The notes below the pieces were generated by a model. It was not told where the DNA came from. It was given only the letters and a program-made list of their open reading frames with translations, and did no database searches. A program made the translations under genes and the position numbers. 64,000 nt of DNA from CAYJAZ01 sp964368455 (lineage in GTDB: Bacteria; Desulfobacterota; Desulfovibrionia; Desulfovibrionales; Desulfovibrionaceae), in the NCBI GenBank assembly GCA_964368455.1, contig CAYJAZ010000013.1, positions 9,360-73,359 of the forward strand, read 5' to 3'. Below are positions 9,106 to 19,180 of this stretch, one piece after another (the first letter of the stretch is position 1; each line of letters starts with the position of its first letter).

Positions 9106-12100
9106 TTATTTGGTATAGACATCAAAGAGTTTCATAAGTTCGTCTAAATTGAGTTTTTGTGCACTATGTGTATTTGCTAGAACATCTGCGGCTAATTCTC
9201 TCTTACTTGCGTGAAGATCGAGAATTTTTTCTTCGACAGAATCTTGCATAATCAATCTATAGACAGTCACAGGCCTTGTCTGTCCCATTCTGTGAGCTCT
9301 ATCAGAAGCTTGATCCTCAACAGCAGGGTTCCACCATGGATCGAGATGGATGACATAGTCTGCCGCAGTAAGATTAAGCCCTTGTCCGCCAGCTTTTAGG
9401 CTTATACAAAAAATATCAGCCTTATTTGCTTGAAAAGCTTGCACTAATTCTGCTCTTTTCTTTTCTTGCACGCTGCCATCTAGATAAAGGGTATTTATAC
9501 CGAGATTTTGGATTTCTTTATAGACGATTTTTAAATGCGAAGTGAATTGAGAGAAGATCAAGGCTTGATGGTTATTTTGCCTCAATTCTTTAATCAATTC
9601 TAAAAGTGCGGCCAGTTTTGAAGATTCAATATCTGTGTATGGATCGATAAGTTTTGGATTGCAACACACTCTTCGCAACTTTGTAAGTTCTGCAAGTATG
9701 AGGAATTTAGAAGCATTTTCGCCTTTTTCTCGCTTTGCTTTTTCTATATTTTGTAAAGCTTGCAATCGAATTGCTTCATACATTGCTCTTTCTTTTTCAC
9801 TTGGTTCGATGATAAGTGTTTGTTCTGTTCTTGCTGGCAATTCTTCTAATACAGCATTCTTTGTTCTTCTGAGGATAAATGATTTTACTAAAGCACGCAG
9901 ATTGTTTCTAGAAATATTTCTTGCTGTATTGTTTTCATTATAGGCAAGATTAAATTTATCGTTGAAATTATCGAGTGAACCCAATAAACCAGGATTTATG
10001 ATATTGAAAATACTCCATAAATCTTCAAGTGAATTTTCTATTGGTGTGCCTGTGAGGGCAATTTTTGAATCTGCTTGTAGCTTTGCACTAGATTTACTAC
10101 GCAATGTTTTGGAATTTTTTAATGCCTGTGCTTCGTCAAAAACGATAAGTTTGAATTTCTTCTTCACTAAAGAAGGCATTTCAGAAGTCAAAAGCCCATA
10201 ACCAACTATCAACACATCATTTTCTTCTAGTTCTTCTATAGTTTTTGCTCTTTCTTTTTTAGAAATTTGAGCTGTGAGCCTTTTACAATTTATTTGCGGA
10301 GCAAATTTATGTATTTCGCTTTCCCAGTTATGACAAACAGAAGTTGGTGCAAGAATAAGTATGGCTTTTGCTTCTTCTGCATCGACTACAGATGTGCGTA
10401 TTAAATGGAGAATTAATGTTATGGTTTGCAAGGTTTTACCTAAGCCCATATCATCGGCAAGACAAGCTCCAGCATTCAATTCAATTAAGGAGGCAAGCCA
10501 TTCAAAACCCTCTACTTGATAATCTCTAAGTTCTGCTTGCAAAGCAGATGGAATTTGAATCTTGCTCTCATTTTTATTTGCTTTAAAGTGTGCAAGTTTT
10601 TTCTGCCATTCTTTCCAAAGATCATCGCTGTCAATATTTTCATTATCTTCAGCAAAGAGACTATCTAAGGCAGGGGCAGCAAGAGGATGCAATAAAATAT
10701 CGTCTTTATCTTCTTGAGTAATGGCATCAAATCTATCGAGAACACGTCTAAACTCTTCTGTAAGCGAGAGGATTCTTCCATTTGCCATTGGAATAAACCT
10801 ACCCTTATGCTTACGGATTTTCTTCAATAAATCCACCATATCAAGAATAATTTCTTCATCAACCTGTAAATTACCCTCAACAGTAAACCATGAATTATTT
10901 TTTCGCATCTTTAATTGCATATTAGATTGTGAAACAGAAGAGGATAATTTTATTGGATCGCTGTCTAACCATTCAAGATCAAGATTATTTTCTTGCATTT
11001 CTAACAAAGAATTATAGGCAATTTCAGGCTCTTCTATACGCCAGAAATATTTTTCATCAAAAAGGTTTTCCTTAAGAGATGGACAAAGCACAAGCAATTC
11101 TTCCATTGCTTCTTTTTCAGCTTGAAAATTTCTCTCGATGCGAGTAGGGCTGTCTGCATATTTCGCAACAAAATTTTGTGCTCCAAAAGTAGGAATAAAT
11201 GAAGAATTTTCACGTCCAAGTGGATAAACAATAGCTTGCACTTCAAAACCTAAAGCTTCTTTTGCGATTCGATTTAATCTTAAAGTTGGTTTTGTATTCA
11301 CCATTTCTTGCGATAAAGTTGAAAGTTTTTGCGTAGTGCTCACTTTAACTTGGCTGTGTTCGCTTGAAATAAGTTGCATAACTTTTTCATGTGCTTGCTT
11401 TGGCAGAACAAGTTTTTCCTTGCCTATAAGTTCTTTGAGCTGTATGTGCTGTGGCGAAATCGGTGTCACTTTATAGACATCGTCTTCTTTTCTTATATAT
11501 GTTCCAATTTGCGAACCAGGAAGTTCTAAAGAAAGTATGCAAGCCTCTTCATCTGCATTCTTAGCAGATTTTTTATCTGTATTTTCAATATCTTGATTTT
11601 TTTTGAAGTCAACTTTCAATTCAACTTCTTCTAATTCAAGAACTATTTTCTCATTATTTTCTTCATTAAAAACAAGTTCATGCCCTATAAGAAGTGGCAT
11701 AGCTTTTTCAAAGTCTATTTCATACATATCACGCCAATAGTCTTTTTTTGCCGCTTGCTTTATAATTTCTTTGTCTTGTTCGGATAAATAGCTAATGCTC
11801 TCTTTTTCGTCACGCAATCTTGAGACAGAGAGTTTTCTACCCTTTGTCCATGCATTTTTTGAAAAAGATTGTTCGTATGGATTTATTTCATTATACACAA
11901 AGGACACATTCCACACCAATCTTTTTGGGTTTTGTGTCGCTTTTTTCTTATTTTGATTTTCTTCACTATTAAAAAATGAAGTAATAGCCTCTAGTCTTTT
12001 TTCCCAAGAAAGATCTTCCATAAACAAAGAAGAAAAATCAAACATTTCATACTGTTCTTTGAAATCTCTATAGATTTTAGCTTCAGAATCAGGCAATAAT

Positions 12101-13329
12101 CTTGAAAGATTTTGGGCAATAACAAGAGCAAGAAAAGGAATATTTTCTTTATAATTTTCAAAATATTCTTTGACTAGAGCTATATATCTTTGTTCATTTT
12201 CTTCTTCATTCTTTAATTGCGGATAACAAATAACAAAGGTCAATACATAATCGTATTGAGCAAAGGCAAGATCTCTTTCAATAATATCCATATTCATTCT
12301 ATTAGAAAAAGATGCTGACATAAGTTTTTCAAGCAATGATGCACAATTATTCATTATATGTGTGCGTACATAATTGACAAATTCTTTTTTTAACGCTTCT
12401 TTATGCTCAAGATTATTTTGTGCTTTTGCAAGAGTGAAAAGGTAGAAGAGTTCAAAAATATTTTCAAGCTTAACATTTTTTTTGCCTAAAACTTTACGCA
12501 AAGCTCTGAAACTAAGTTTTATATTCTTTGTAAGAGCGACACAATCTTCAACACTACGTGCGTTAAAGAGATTCAAAGTATCAATGAAATACCCTCTGCC
12601 ATCCTCTTGTGAAACCTTCAAAACCTTAAGTATGTCTTCATATATTTTTAAATCGTATTTTACAAAGGCAAAATAAGCTAAAAAAGAAGAGGAATAAAGG
12701 TTTTTTGCAAGACATAAAGAAACATAGATGTCTAGATAAGCGAAATTTTCATTTATTAAGGGAGTGTTTAAAGCCTTTCTTATGCGTAATCTTGTGATCC
12801 AAAGTTGTAGTTCGCCCTTGAGTTTTTTATAAAATTCATCAGGCGGATTTTCTGCATAAAAAAGTATTGGAACTTCATTAGGATAATATGCTTTTTTTGC
12901 ACTTTCTAAAGCTCTTACTTCATTGAGGTAAAAATCTACAAAAGTTTGTGTTTTTTGAATAGCGCTATAGGAAACAACTCCAGCCCTGCTTGAGCGTAAT
13001 CTTGCTGGAAGTTGCTTGATAAATTCCTTGCCCATGTGTAATTTTGTGAAATATATTGTAAGAGCATGGCCGTCTTTTATTGGAAGTTTATGTTCTTTAT
13101 TGACAAGTTTTTTTTCTCTAAGAGTTGAGAAAATCTGTGTAATTCTTGTGGCAGACCATTCAAAATTTTCCATATCTTTGATAGGTATGCGTGAAAAAAG
13201 ATCCACAAGAAGATGCTTATTTGTTAATTCTGGATAAAGATAATTCACCAAACATACAAGCAATTCTTCAAGTTTACAAGAAGCAAGATGCGGTTCTAAA
13301 GCATAAGGGCTAGAATTTTCTTGCTTCAT
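9106..13329 (-). CDS. Large SWI2/SNF2-family DNA-dependent ATPase
   Basis: This is a 1407-residue protein whose last 500 residues form a complete SNF2 motor. The ATPase lobe has the Walker A motif DDMGLGKT near residue 960, the DEAQ box near 1065 and LTGTPIENSLEDLW. The second lobe has LDGSVQEKKR, SLKAGGQGLNLTAAD and DRAHRMGQ near 1345. Just before the motor is a beta-rich segment typical of bacterial SNF2 proteins. The N-terminal 900 residues are helical and Lys/Glu-rich, and I recognise no nuclease or methyltransferase motif there. Its ATG overlaps the stop of the upstream 109-residue gene by four bases, so the two are co-translated. It probably remodels protein-DNA or polymerase complexes, but its exact role is not known. 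Confidence 0.9.
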   Translation of the reverse strand: MKQENSSPYALEPHLASCKLEELLVCLVNYLYPELTNKHLLVDLFSRIPIKDMENFEWSATRITQIFSTLREKKLVNKEHKLPIKDGHALTIYFTKLHMGKEFIKQLPARLRSSRAGVVSYSAIQKTQTFVDFYLNEVRALESAKKAYYPNEVPILFYAENPPDEFYKKLKGELQLWITRLRIRKALNTPLINENFAYLDIYVSLCLAKNLYSSSFLAYFAFVKYDLKIYEDILKVLKVSQEDGRGYFIDTLNLFNARSVEDCVALTKNIKLSFRALRKVLGKKNVKLENIFELFYLFTLAKAQNNLEHKEALKKEFVNYVRTHIMNNCASLLEKLMSASFSNRMNMDIIERDLAFAQYDYVLTFVICYPQLKNEEENEQRYIALVKEYFENYKENIPFLALVIAQNLSRLLPDSEAKIYRDFKEQYEMFDFSSLFMEDLSWEKRLEAITSFFNSEENQNKKKATQNPKRLVWNVSFVYNEINPYEQSFSKNAWTKGRKLSVSRLRDEKESISYLSEQDKEIIKQAAKKDYWRDMYEIDFEKAMPLLIGHELVFNEENNEKIVLELEEVELKVDFKKNQDIENTDKKSAKNADEEACILSLELPGSQIGTYIRKEDDVYKVTPISPQHIQLKELIGKEKLVLPKQAHEKVMQLISSEHSQVKVSTTQKLSTLSQEMVNTKPTLRLNRIAKEALGFEVQAIVYPLGRENSSFIPTFGAQNFVAKYADSPTRIERNFQAEKEAMEELLVLCPSLKENLFDEKYFWRIEEPEIAYNSLLEMQENNLDLEWLDSDPIKLSSSVSQSNMQLKMRKNNSWFTVEGNLQVDEEIILDMVDLLKKIRKHKGRFIPMANGRILSLTEEFRRVLDRFDAITQEDKDDILLHPLAAPALDSLFAEDNENIDSDDLWKEWQKKLAHFKANKNESKIQIPSALQAELRDYQVEGFEWLASLIELNAGACLADDMGLGKTLQTITLILHLIRTSVVDAEEAKAILILAPTSVCHNWESEIHKFAPQINCKRLTAQISKKERAKTIEELEENDVLIVGYGLLTSEMPSLVKKKFKLIVFDEAQALKNSKTLRSKSSAKLQADSKIALTGTPIENSLEDLWSIFNIINPGLLGSLDNFNDKFNLAYNENNTARNISRNNLRALVKSFILRRTKNAVLEELPARTEQTLIIEPSEKERAMYEAIRLQALQNIEKAKREKGENASKFLILAELTKLRRVCCNPKLIDPYTDIESSKLAALLELIKELRQNNHQALIFSQFTSHLKIVYKEIQNLGINTLYLDGSVQEKKRAELVQAFQANKADIFCISLKAGGQGLNLTAADYVIHLDPWWNPAVEDQASDRAHRMGQTRPVTVYRLIMQDSVEEKILDLHASKRELAADVLANTHSAQKLNLDELMKLFDVYTK

Positions 13330-13655
13330 TCTTTTTCTTGTTTATTTATAGGACTAAAGTGAATTTGTGTAGCAGGCTTTGCATTTGACTCTTTAGTAGG
13401 CAAATTAAGTTCAAAAACTGGCTTCACTTCGCCTTTTCTTCCTTCAAGCCTTGTTCTTACAGTCCAATGGTAGTTAAAAAGTTGATTCTTGCTGTATTTT
13501 GCTTGAATAAAGGAAAGAATAAGCACAGCTTCTTCCCATCTTTTTGTAGGCTCAAAATTGTCCACTATTCTTGCATACTTAGTCCAAAGATGAGTAAGCG
13601 AAGCTTCGTCAAGATTATCCAATTGCTGTGCCATTTTTTTTAATAATTCTTCCAT
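13326..13655 (-). CDS. Conserved small protein coupled to the SNF2 ATPase
   Basis: This is a 109-residue soluble protein that I cannot assign to a family. It begins with a helical, acidic segment and has a Trp/Arg/Lys-rich middle (WEEAVLILSFIQAKY, then HWTVRTRLEGRKG) that might contact DNA or a partner. It has no signal peptide and no membrane segment. The stop overlaps the ATG of the SNF2 gene (ATGA), which implies obligate co-expression. It is either an accessory subunit of that ATPase or a regulatory small protein. Confidence 0.75.
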   Translation of the reverse strand: MEELLKKMAQQLDNLDEASLTHLWTKYARIVDNFEPTKRWEEAVLILSFIQAKYSKNQLFNYHWTVRTRLEGRKGEVKPVFELNLPTKESNAKPATQIHFSPINKQEKE

Positions 13656-13677
13656 GTAGAACTCTGAATTTTTTTAT

Positions 13678-13713
13678 GGAAAGCAGTTTTAATACATATT
13701 AAAACTGCTTTCC
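13678..13713. repeat. Perfect 17-bp inverted repeat
   Basis: GGAAAGCAGTTTTAATA is followed after two bases by its exact complement, between the M20 peptidase gene and the 109-residue gene. A second hairpin (13731-13757, ATATTGCAA/TTGCAATAT) stands beside it. On the minus strand neither has a good U-tract behind it, so they may attenuate transcription or protect an mRNA end rather than act as classical terminators. Confidence 0.6.
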
Positions 13714-13788
13714 AAATTATATACTAAGAAATATTGCAAGAAATATTTTTGCAATATATTTTATGTGCTTATTTCTTATCTAATTGAT

Positions 13789-15024
13789 TTATATAGAATT
13801 AAAAAGAATGTGTGCAAAGACTTTTGCATCGTTAATATTATGCGAAATCTTAGATTTTTCATTAGGCATATGATAAGTTGGATGCACTCTTGCCCACACA
13901 ACAGCAGGTATATTACGCATACGGAATCTGCTTGCCACAGTTGAACCGCCTATTCCACCTGGTTTTGCATCAATACCGTATACATCCTTGATAGCTGCAA
14001 GCGTTTTCACAACAATTTCACTATCAACTGGTGTTGGCGGAGTGAAAGGTTCTGAACTTTGTATATTGATTTGCAATTGAGCACCATATTTTGCAGCTAT
14101 AGGCTCAAGATGAGTTTTCACTTTTTCATAAACTTGTTCTGCTGTATAGCAAGGCAAGATACGGCAATCAAGATAGAAAGTATCTTGGCCAGAAATAGTA
14201 TTGGTATTTGGAACGTTTGCTAAAATTCTAGTAGGTGTGATGGTTGAACAATTTGGCATGAAAAGATCATCTCTTTCAGTCAACTCGTCTTGAATTTTTG
14301 CACTTTCTGAAATCATTTCAGCTGCTACCATAAGTGTGTTTACAGCTTGATCTGGAGTTGATGCGTGGCATTGTTTGCCTGAAACAACAATTTCAAGCCA
14401 TAAAACGCCTTTTTCTGCAATTTCAACCATAGCACCGTCTTCTGTTCCGAAATCTGGAACAAGAACTAAATCGCCTTCTTTTACAATATCAGGAAAATGT
14501 TCCATGAGATAATCAACACCATAGGCATTGCTTGTTTCTTCGTCGGCAACGCAAAGCAAGCCAAATGCAATATCTGGAATAATGTGTTCTTCAAGTAATT
14601 CTGCAGCAAGAAGTACAGCTGAAACAATAGCTTGCTGATTATCTTCAACACCTCTACCATAGATAGTGTCGCCATCTTCAGCAACTGTTAAACTAAATGG
14701 ATCTGTATTCCATAATTCTAAAGCACCAGCAGGAACAACATCAAGATGCCCCATAACCCAAAGAGTGCGAGGCCCTTTGCCCTCAACTACAACTGTAAAA
14801 TTTGGACGCTCTTTTGCACTCACTCTTTCGTCAGGTGCATTATAATCTTTAATATTAGAAAGGCCAAATTGCAAAAGTTTCTCTTTCAACCATTGTGCTT
14901 TTTCCATTTCGCCATCGCCACCGTTCACAGGGCTCATTGCGATATTTCTTGTAAGGCCTTGTTGTAATTCAATAACCCTTGCTTTTCTTGTGTCTAATTT
15001 TTCAAAAAGAGCTTGTAAATCCAT
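13789..15024 (-). CDS. M20-family metallopeptidase/deacylase
   Basis: This is a 411-residue zinc hydrolase of the ArgE/DapE/CPG2/PepV group. It shows the metal-binding motif MGHLDVVPAG, then GRGVEDNQQ with the bridging Asp, the catalytic pair DEETSN, and later TYHMPNEKS. The lid domain is between about residues 190 and 310. The substrate could be a dipeptide or an N-acyl amino acid and is not fixed by the sequence. It starts 12 bp after clpA, so in this operon it may process small peptides released by Clp proteolysis. Confidence 0.88.
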   Translation of the reverse strand: MDLQALFEKLDTRKARVIELQQGLTRNIAMSPVNGGDGEMEKAQWLKEKLLQFGLSNIKDYNAPDERVSAKERPNFTVVVEGKGPRTLWVMGHLDVVPAGALELWNTDPFSLTVAEDGDTIYGRGVEDNQQAIVSAVLLAAELLEEHIIPDIAFGLLCVADEETSNAYGVDYLMEHFPDIVKEGDLVLVPDFGTEDGAMVEIAEKGVLWLEIVVSGKQCHASTPDQAVNTLMVAAEMISESAKIQDELTERDDLFMPNCSTITPTRILANVPNTNTISGQDTFYLDCRILPCYTAEQVYEKVKTHLEPIAAKYGAQLQINIQSSEPFTPPTPVDSEIVVKTLAAIKDVYGIDAKPGGIGGSTVASRFRMRNIPAVVWARVHPTYHMPNEKSKISHNINDAKVFAHILFNSI

Positions 15025-15036
15025 TTTTCACTTCCT

Positions 15037-17298
15037 TTATTTTTTTGCTATTGCTTCTAATTTTAATTTTTCATTATTTTTTTTATCAAGATCAACCTTT
15101 ACAGTTCCGCCCTTTGCAAGCGAACCAAAAAGCACTTCTTCAGCCAAGAAATCTTCTAATTCAGATCGAACTAAATGTTCTAAAGGCCTTGCACCAAGCT
15201 TTGGATTAAAGCCATGTGTTGCAAACCATTCTCTCGCTGCATCTGTCATAGTGAGTTTGATTTTCTTTGCTTGCAAACCTTTGAAAAGTGCGTCTATTGT
15301 TTTGTCAACAATAGAAAGGATATGTTCTTTTGAAAGTTCTGCAAATGGAATTAAAGCATCAAGTCTATTTCTAAATTCAGGCGAGAAAGTTTTTTCTACT
15401 GCTTTCTTACTTTTTGAAACAGAATCGCTTGTTCCTTGCGTAAAACCAACAGAAGAATTAGCCATTTCCATAGCACCAGCATTTGTAGTCATGATAATAA
15501 CTGTATTTCTAAAATCTGCTTTTTTGCCATTATTGTCGGTAAGGGTTGCATAGTCCATTACTTGCAATAATATATTGTAGATATCTGGATGAGCTTTTTC
15601 AATTTCATCAAATAAAACAACAGCGTGCGGAGTTTTTCTCACAGCTTCTGTGAGTAAGCCACCTTGTTCAAAACCAACATAGCCTGGAGGCGAACCAATA
15701 AGGCGAGCAACAGCATGTTTTTCCATATACTCACTCATATCAAAACGTAAGAAAGAAATTCCAAGTTCTTCTGCAAGTGATTTTGCAAGCTCTGTCTTAC
15801 CTACGCCAGTTGGACCATAAAAGAGAAATGAGCCAGTAGGCCTTTTGTTTACTGTGAGATTTGCTCTTGAACGCAATATAGCTTTATTCACTTTATTCAC
15901 GGCTTCGTCTTGGCCAAAAATTCTTGCTTTCAGATTTTTTTCTAAATCTTTGAGTAGAACTTTTTCATCGGAAGTTACGGAAGCAGTTGGAATATTTGCC
16001 ATACGTGCAACAACACGTTCCACATCTTGAACATGCACAATATTATTTGCTCTAAATGATGGTTTCATCCTTAAAGCAGCTGCACTTTCATCCATGACAT
16101 CAATGGCTTTGTCAGGCAACATTCTGTCTTGTAGATAGCGAGTTGCTAATTCAACAATAGCAGAAAGTACATTCTTGCCATAGCGAACAGCGTGATGTTC
16201 TTCGTATTTACTTTGTAAACCTTTGAGGATATCTACGCAATCTTCCTTACTTGGTTCAAGCACATCAACTTTTTGAAATCTTCTTGCAAGCCCTCTATCT
16301 TTATTAATAGTTGCTCTAAAATCTTCATAAGTAGTTGAGGCTATACAGCGAATTTGTCCGCTATTCAGATAGGGTTTGAGCATGCTTGAAGCATCAAGGC
16401 CGCCAGCATTGCTTTGCGAAGAAGATAAAAGACTATGGATTTCGTCTATTGCTAAGATCACATTTTCCTTAGTTAAAAGTTCTGTAATAATAGCTTTTAA
16501 TCTTGCTTCAAATTCGCCCTTATATTTTGCCCCTGCCATAAGAGAAGAAGTGTCTAAGGCATAGATTTCTGTAGAATGAAATTCTTTTGGAACTTTTTTC
16601 TGCACTATACGCATAGCAAGTCCTTCGATAAGTGAAGTTTTGCCAATGCCAGCTTCGCCTGTAATGAGAGGATTGTTTTTCTTTCTTCTAGAAAGAATTT
16701 CAACAATTCTCAAGAGTTCTGACTCTCTGCCTATAAGAGGATCAAGTTCATTTGCTTTAGCTTTTGCATTGAGATTTATACAAAAATGCTCAAGAGCAGA
16801 ATTAGCATTATTTACTTTTTTTGCGTCTTTTTCTTCGATTATTTCTTCATGGCTTTCTTCGCCATTTGGCATACGATGCGAAATAAATTCCACCACGTCA
16901 AGTCTTGAAAGACCTTGAGATTGCAAGACATTCACTGCCCAACTATCTTCTTCTAAGAATAAAGCTGCTAAAATATCGCCAACTTCAATGCTTTCACGTC
17001 CTGCATTGATAATATGCTGATAGGCTCTTGTGAGTAAGCGTTCTACAGCAAGAGTTTGCATAACTTCTTTACTTTCTTCCATATCAATATTAACGCTTTC
17101 TAATTTTTCGTTAAAAAAGCGTTCTAGGGTGCGGCGAATCTCAGGAAGACTTGCTCCGCAACCTTCTAATATTGTTTTAGTTTCAGTGTCGTATGTAAGG
17201 GCAAATAGTATGTGTTCGCTTGTGAGATATTCGTGCTTTCTAGCACGCATTTCTAACACAGCTTTTGCCAAAACACTTTGAACGGCATGACTTAGCAT
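15037..17298 (-). CDS. clpA: ATP-dependent Clp protease ATP-binding subunit ClpA
   Basis: This is an AAA+ unfoldase that feeds ClpP. It has an N-domain (1-145) that binds ClpS, a first AAA module with Walker A GEAGIGKTS near residue 220 and DEIHSLL, and a second with GPTGVGKTE near 490 and LFDEIEKAHPD. The C-terminal D2-small domain follows (GARPLEHLVRSELED). At 753 residues it matches ClpA rather than ClpB, and there is no long middle coiled coil. It follows clpS by 27 bp, the arrangement seen in many proteobacteria. clpP is not in the window. Confidence 0.96.
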   Translation of the reverse strand: MLSHAVQSVLAKAVLEMRARKHEYLTSEHILFALTYDTETKTILEGCGASLPEIRRTLERFFNEKLESVNIDMEESKEVMQTLAVERLLTRAYQHIINAGRESIEVGDILAALFLEEDSWAVNVLQSQGLSRLDVVEFISHRMPNGEESHEEIIEEKDAKKVNNANSALEHFCINLNAKAKANELDPLIGRESELLRIVEILSRRKKNNPLITGEAGIGKTSLIEGLAMRIVQKKVPKEFHSTEIYALDTSSLMAGAKYKGEFEARLKAIITELLTKENVILAIDEIHSLLSSSQSNAGGLDASSMLKPYLNSGQIRCIASTTYEDFRATINKDRGLARRFQKVDVLEPSKEDCVDILKGLQSKYEEHHAVRYGKNVLSAIVELATRYLQDRMLPDKAIDVMDESAAALRMKPSFRANNIVHVQDVERVVARMANIPTASVTSDEKVLLKDLEKNLKARIFGQDEAVNKVNKAILRSRANLTVNKRPTGSFLFYGPTGVGKTELAKSLAEELGISFLRFDMSEYMEKHAVARLIGSPPGYVGFEQGGLLTEAVRKTPHAVVLFDEIEKAHPDIYNILLQVMDYATLTDNNGKKADFRNTVIIMTTNAGAMEMANSSVGFTQGTSDSVSKSKKAVEKTFSPEFRNRLDALIPFAELSKEHILSIVDKTIDALFKGLQAKKIKLTMTDAAREWFATHGFNPKLGARPLEHLVRSELEDFLAEEVLFGSLAKGGTVKVDLDKKNNEKLKLEAIAKK

Positions 17299-17325
17299 AC
17301 ATTCCTCGTATTATATTTATAGTGA

Positions 17326-17637
17326 TTAATCTTCAGGTTCAAAAGTACAAAGTAAAGGATATCCAGCATTTTTTGCTAGCTTCAAAGTTTTGTCTACCTT
17401 TGTTTCTGCTATTTCTTTTGTGTATAGTCCGATAACTGCTTTGCCATGATTGTGCACAGTAAGCATTAATCTTTTTGACTCTTCCATGCTTTTATGAAAA
17501 ACGTCTATCAATATACTAATCACAAAGTCCATAGTTGTATAGTCGTCATTATGAAGAATTATTTTATAGAGAGTTGGTTCTTTAAATTCTTCGTTAAAAA
17601 GAGGTGAAATTTCTGACAATTCTTTTTCTTGCGGCAT
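17326..17637 (-). CDS. clpS: ClpS N-degron adaptor
   Basis: ClpS delivers proteins with N-terminal Leu, Phe, Tyr or Trp to ClpA. The fingerprint is complete in its 103 residues: YKIILHNDDYTTMDFVI contains the N-degron pocket Asn and Asp pair, and the following helix has HNHGKAVIGLYTKEIAETK. It sits between the MFS gene (34 bp upstream) and clpA (27 bp downstream). Together with the Aat transferase near 59 kb it completes the pathway in this window. Confidence 0.97.
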   Translation of the reverse strand: MPQEKELSEISPLFNEEFKEPTLYKIILHNDDYTTMDFVISILIDVFHKSMEESKRLMLTVHNHGKAVIGLYTKEIAETKVDKTLKLAKNAGYPLLCTFEPED

Positions 17638-17671
17638 AGTCTACTCACGAAATCGCTATTATTTTGTATTT

Positions 17672-18913
17672 TTAATTTATATTGTTTAATTCACTATACT
17701 TCTGACTACTAGACTTTGTCAAATTTGGAAGAAGAACAATACATGAAAGCCCAAGTATCATAAAACAAGCAAGCATTGTACCATGCGTTCCAAATAAATC
17801 ATTCAAGGCTCCAGCTAAAAACGATCCAAAAACACCGAGCCCAAGCCACATCATATAAAGTAAAGAAAGAACTCTTCCTTTATACATTTCTGGTGTGATA
17901 GTTTGAATTAATGAATTAATTAAAGCAGCTTGCAAGACTTGTCCTATACCAAGAGCTAAAAAAGCCAGAAGTGAAATCCAAAGATTATTACTAAAAGAAA
18001 GCACTCCAAGAGATAAACATATTAAACAAGAGCCTAAATTAATAAGTTTTATAGAATTATCATTCTTTATTCTTGAAGCAAGATAAACTGCTGTAATAAA
18101 AGAACCTACGCCTGTAGCAGAAGAAAGCGTGCCATACATAAGACTTTGACCGCCAAGTATTTCAGCAGCTATTATAGGCAAAAGCACTGAACTTGGCGTG
18201 ACCGCAATTGAAGAAATACCTATAAGCAAGAGTGAATAAAAAATAGTTTTATCTTTGTATGCGTAGATAAAGCCATCCCTTGTTCTTTGCTTTGTGTTGT
18301 TTTCGCTGATTATAGGTCTGCCGTCTACCGATATTTTAAACAAAGCATAGCAAAGCATAAGAAAGGATAGAGCCGTAAAAAAATAGATAAGCCCAATGTC
18401 TATAAAGGCAATCAATCCTCCGCTCAAAGCTGGGCCAAGCATTTTGCCAAGATTGAAAACCGAAGAATTTAAAGCAATTGCATTTTGTAAATCGTCTCTA
18501 CCTACTAATTCCACCATAAAAGCATTTCTATTTGGCCCTTCGATGCTCAAAGCCGAACCAAGCACAAAAGAATGTAGCATAATATGCCACACTTGAATAA
18601 TATCTGAAAATATCAAAAGAGCAAGAATAAAGCTTGAAAGTGCTGAAATAATTTGCGTACAATAAAGCACATGTTTTTTTACAAATTTATCTGCAAGCAT
18701 ACCACCGATTGGAGCAAGAAATAAAGAAGGAACTAAGAAGAAAAAGGCCACCATCCCAAGTAATACTCCCGAACCAGTCAAGCTATAGACAAGCCAAGCT
18801 GAAGCAGCATTTTGCATCCAAAAAGACAAGAGCACAGTAATTTGCGCCGTGATAAAATAGACATAATCTTTATGGCTTAATACTCTTCTTATTCCTAATG
18901 GTATTAAATTCAT
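17672..18913 (-). CDS. MFS transporter
   Basis: This is a 413-residue protein of the major facilitator superfamily with about 12 hydrophobic segments. The conserved loop 2-3 motif is present as GGMLADKFVKKHVL, preceded by LAPIG. The pattern fits the MFS_3/EntS-like group, whose members export siderophores or drugs. A cytoplasmic Arg/Lys-rich linker separates the two halves near residue 205. It is the first gene of an operon with clpS, clpA and the M20 peptidase. The substrate cannot be inferred. Confidence 0.85.
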   Translation of the reverse strand: MNLIPLGIRRVLSHKDYVYFITAQITVLLSFWMQNAASAWLVYSLTGSGVLLGMVAFFFLVPSLFLAPIGGMLADKFVKKHVLYCTQIISALSSFILALLIFSDIIQVWHIMLHSFVLGSALSIEGPNRNAFMVELVGRDDLQNAIALNSSVFNLGKMLGPALSGGLIAFIDIGLIYFFTALSFLMLCYALFKISVDGRPIISENNTKQRTRDGFIYAYKDKTIFYSLLLIGISSIAVTPSSVLLPIIAAEILGGQSLMYGTLSSATGVGSFITAVYLASRIKNDNSIKLINLGSCLICLSLGVLSFSNNLWISLLAFLALGIGQVLQAALINSLIQTITPEMYKGRVLSLLYMMWLGLGVFGSFLAGALNDLFGTHGTMLACFMILGLSCIVLLPNLTKSSSQKYSELNNIN

Positions 18914-19087
18914 CTTTTCCCCTAGATTTTAAAAAAGTATCTGCCTTAATTTTGAAATGTGCAAGTAAATTTTAACATTTTCTAAAAATAGCTTTTCTCA
19001 AAGAAATTAAATCATATTCATCATTATTGCAAACACTTATAAAGAATTTTCTAAAAAAGACAGTTTTTTTCAAAAAAAAAGATTTAC

Positions 19088-19116
19088 TTGATAAAAAGCA
19101 AAGTATTTTATATAAA
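19088..19116 (+). promoter_or_regulatory. Sigma-70 promoter of secA
   Basis: TTGATA (19088-19093) and TATAAA (19111-19116) are separated by 17 bases, giving a leader of about 58 nt. A second pair (TTGATA 19135-19140 and TAGAAT 19159-19164) lies too close to the ribosome-binding site GGAGG at 19173 to be the main promoter. Confidence 0.6.
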
Positions 19117-19180
19117 TGTATTGCACATTTTAAGTTGATACTTACTTTATCTATTAGCTAGAATGTAAGTAGGAGGATAT

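Noticed and set aside
14990..15553. A 187-codon plus-strand frame opposite clpA
   Set aside because: It is the antisense shadow of the highly conserved clpA second AAA module and the adjoining gap, with Ser/Phe-rich composition typical of such shadows.
19135..19164. A second promoter-like pair close to secA
   Set aside because: Its predicted start site would leave almost no leader before GGAGG, so the upstream TTGATA/TATAAA pair is preferred.
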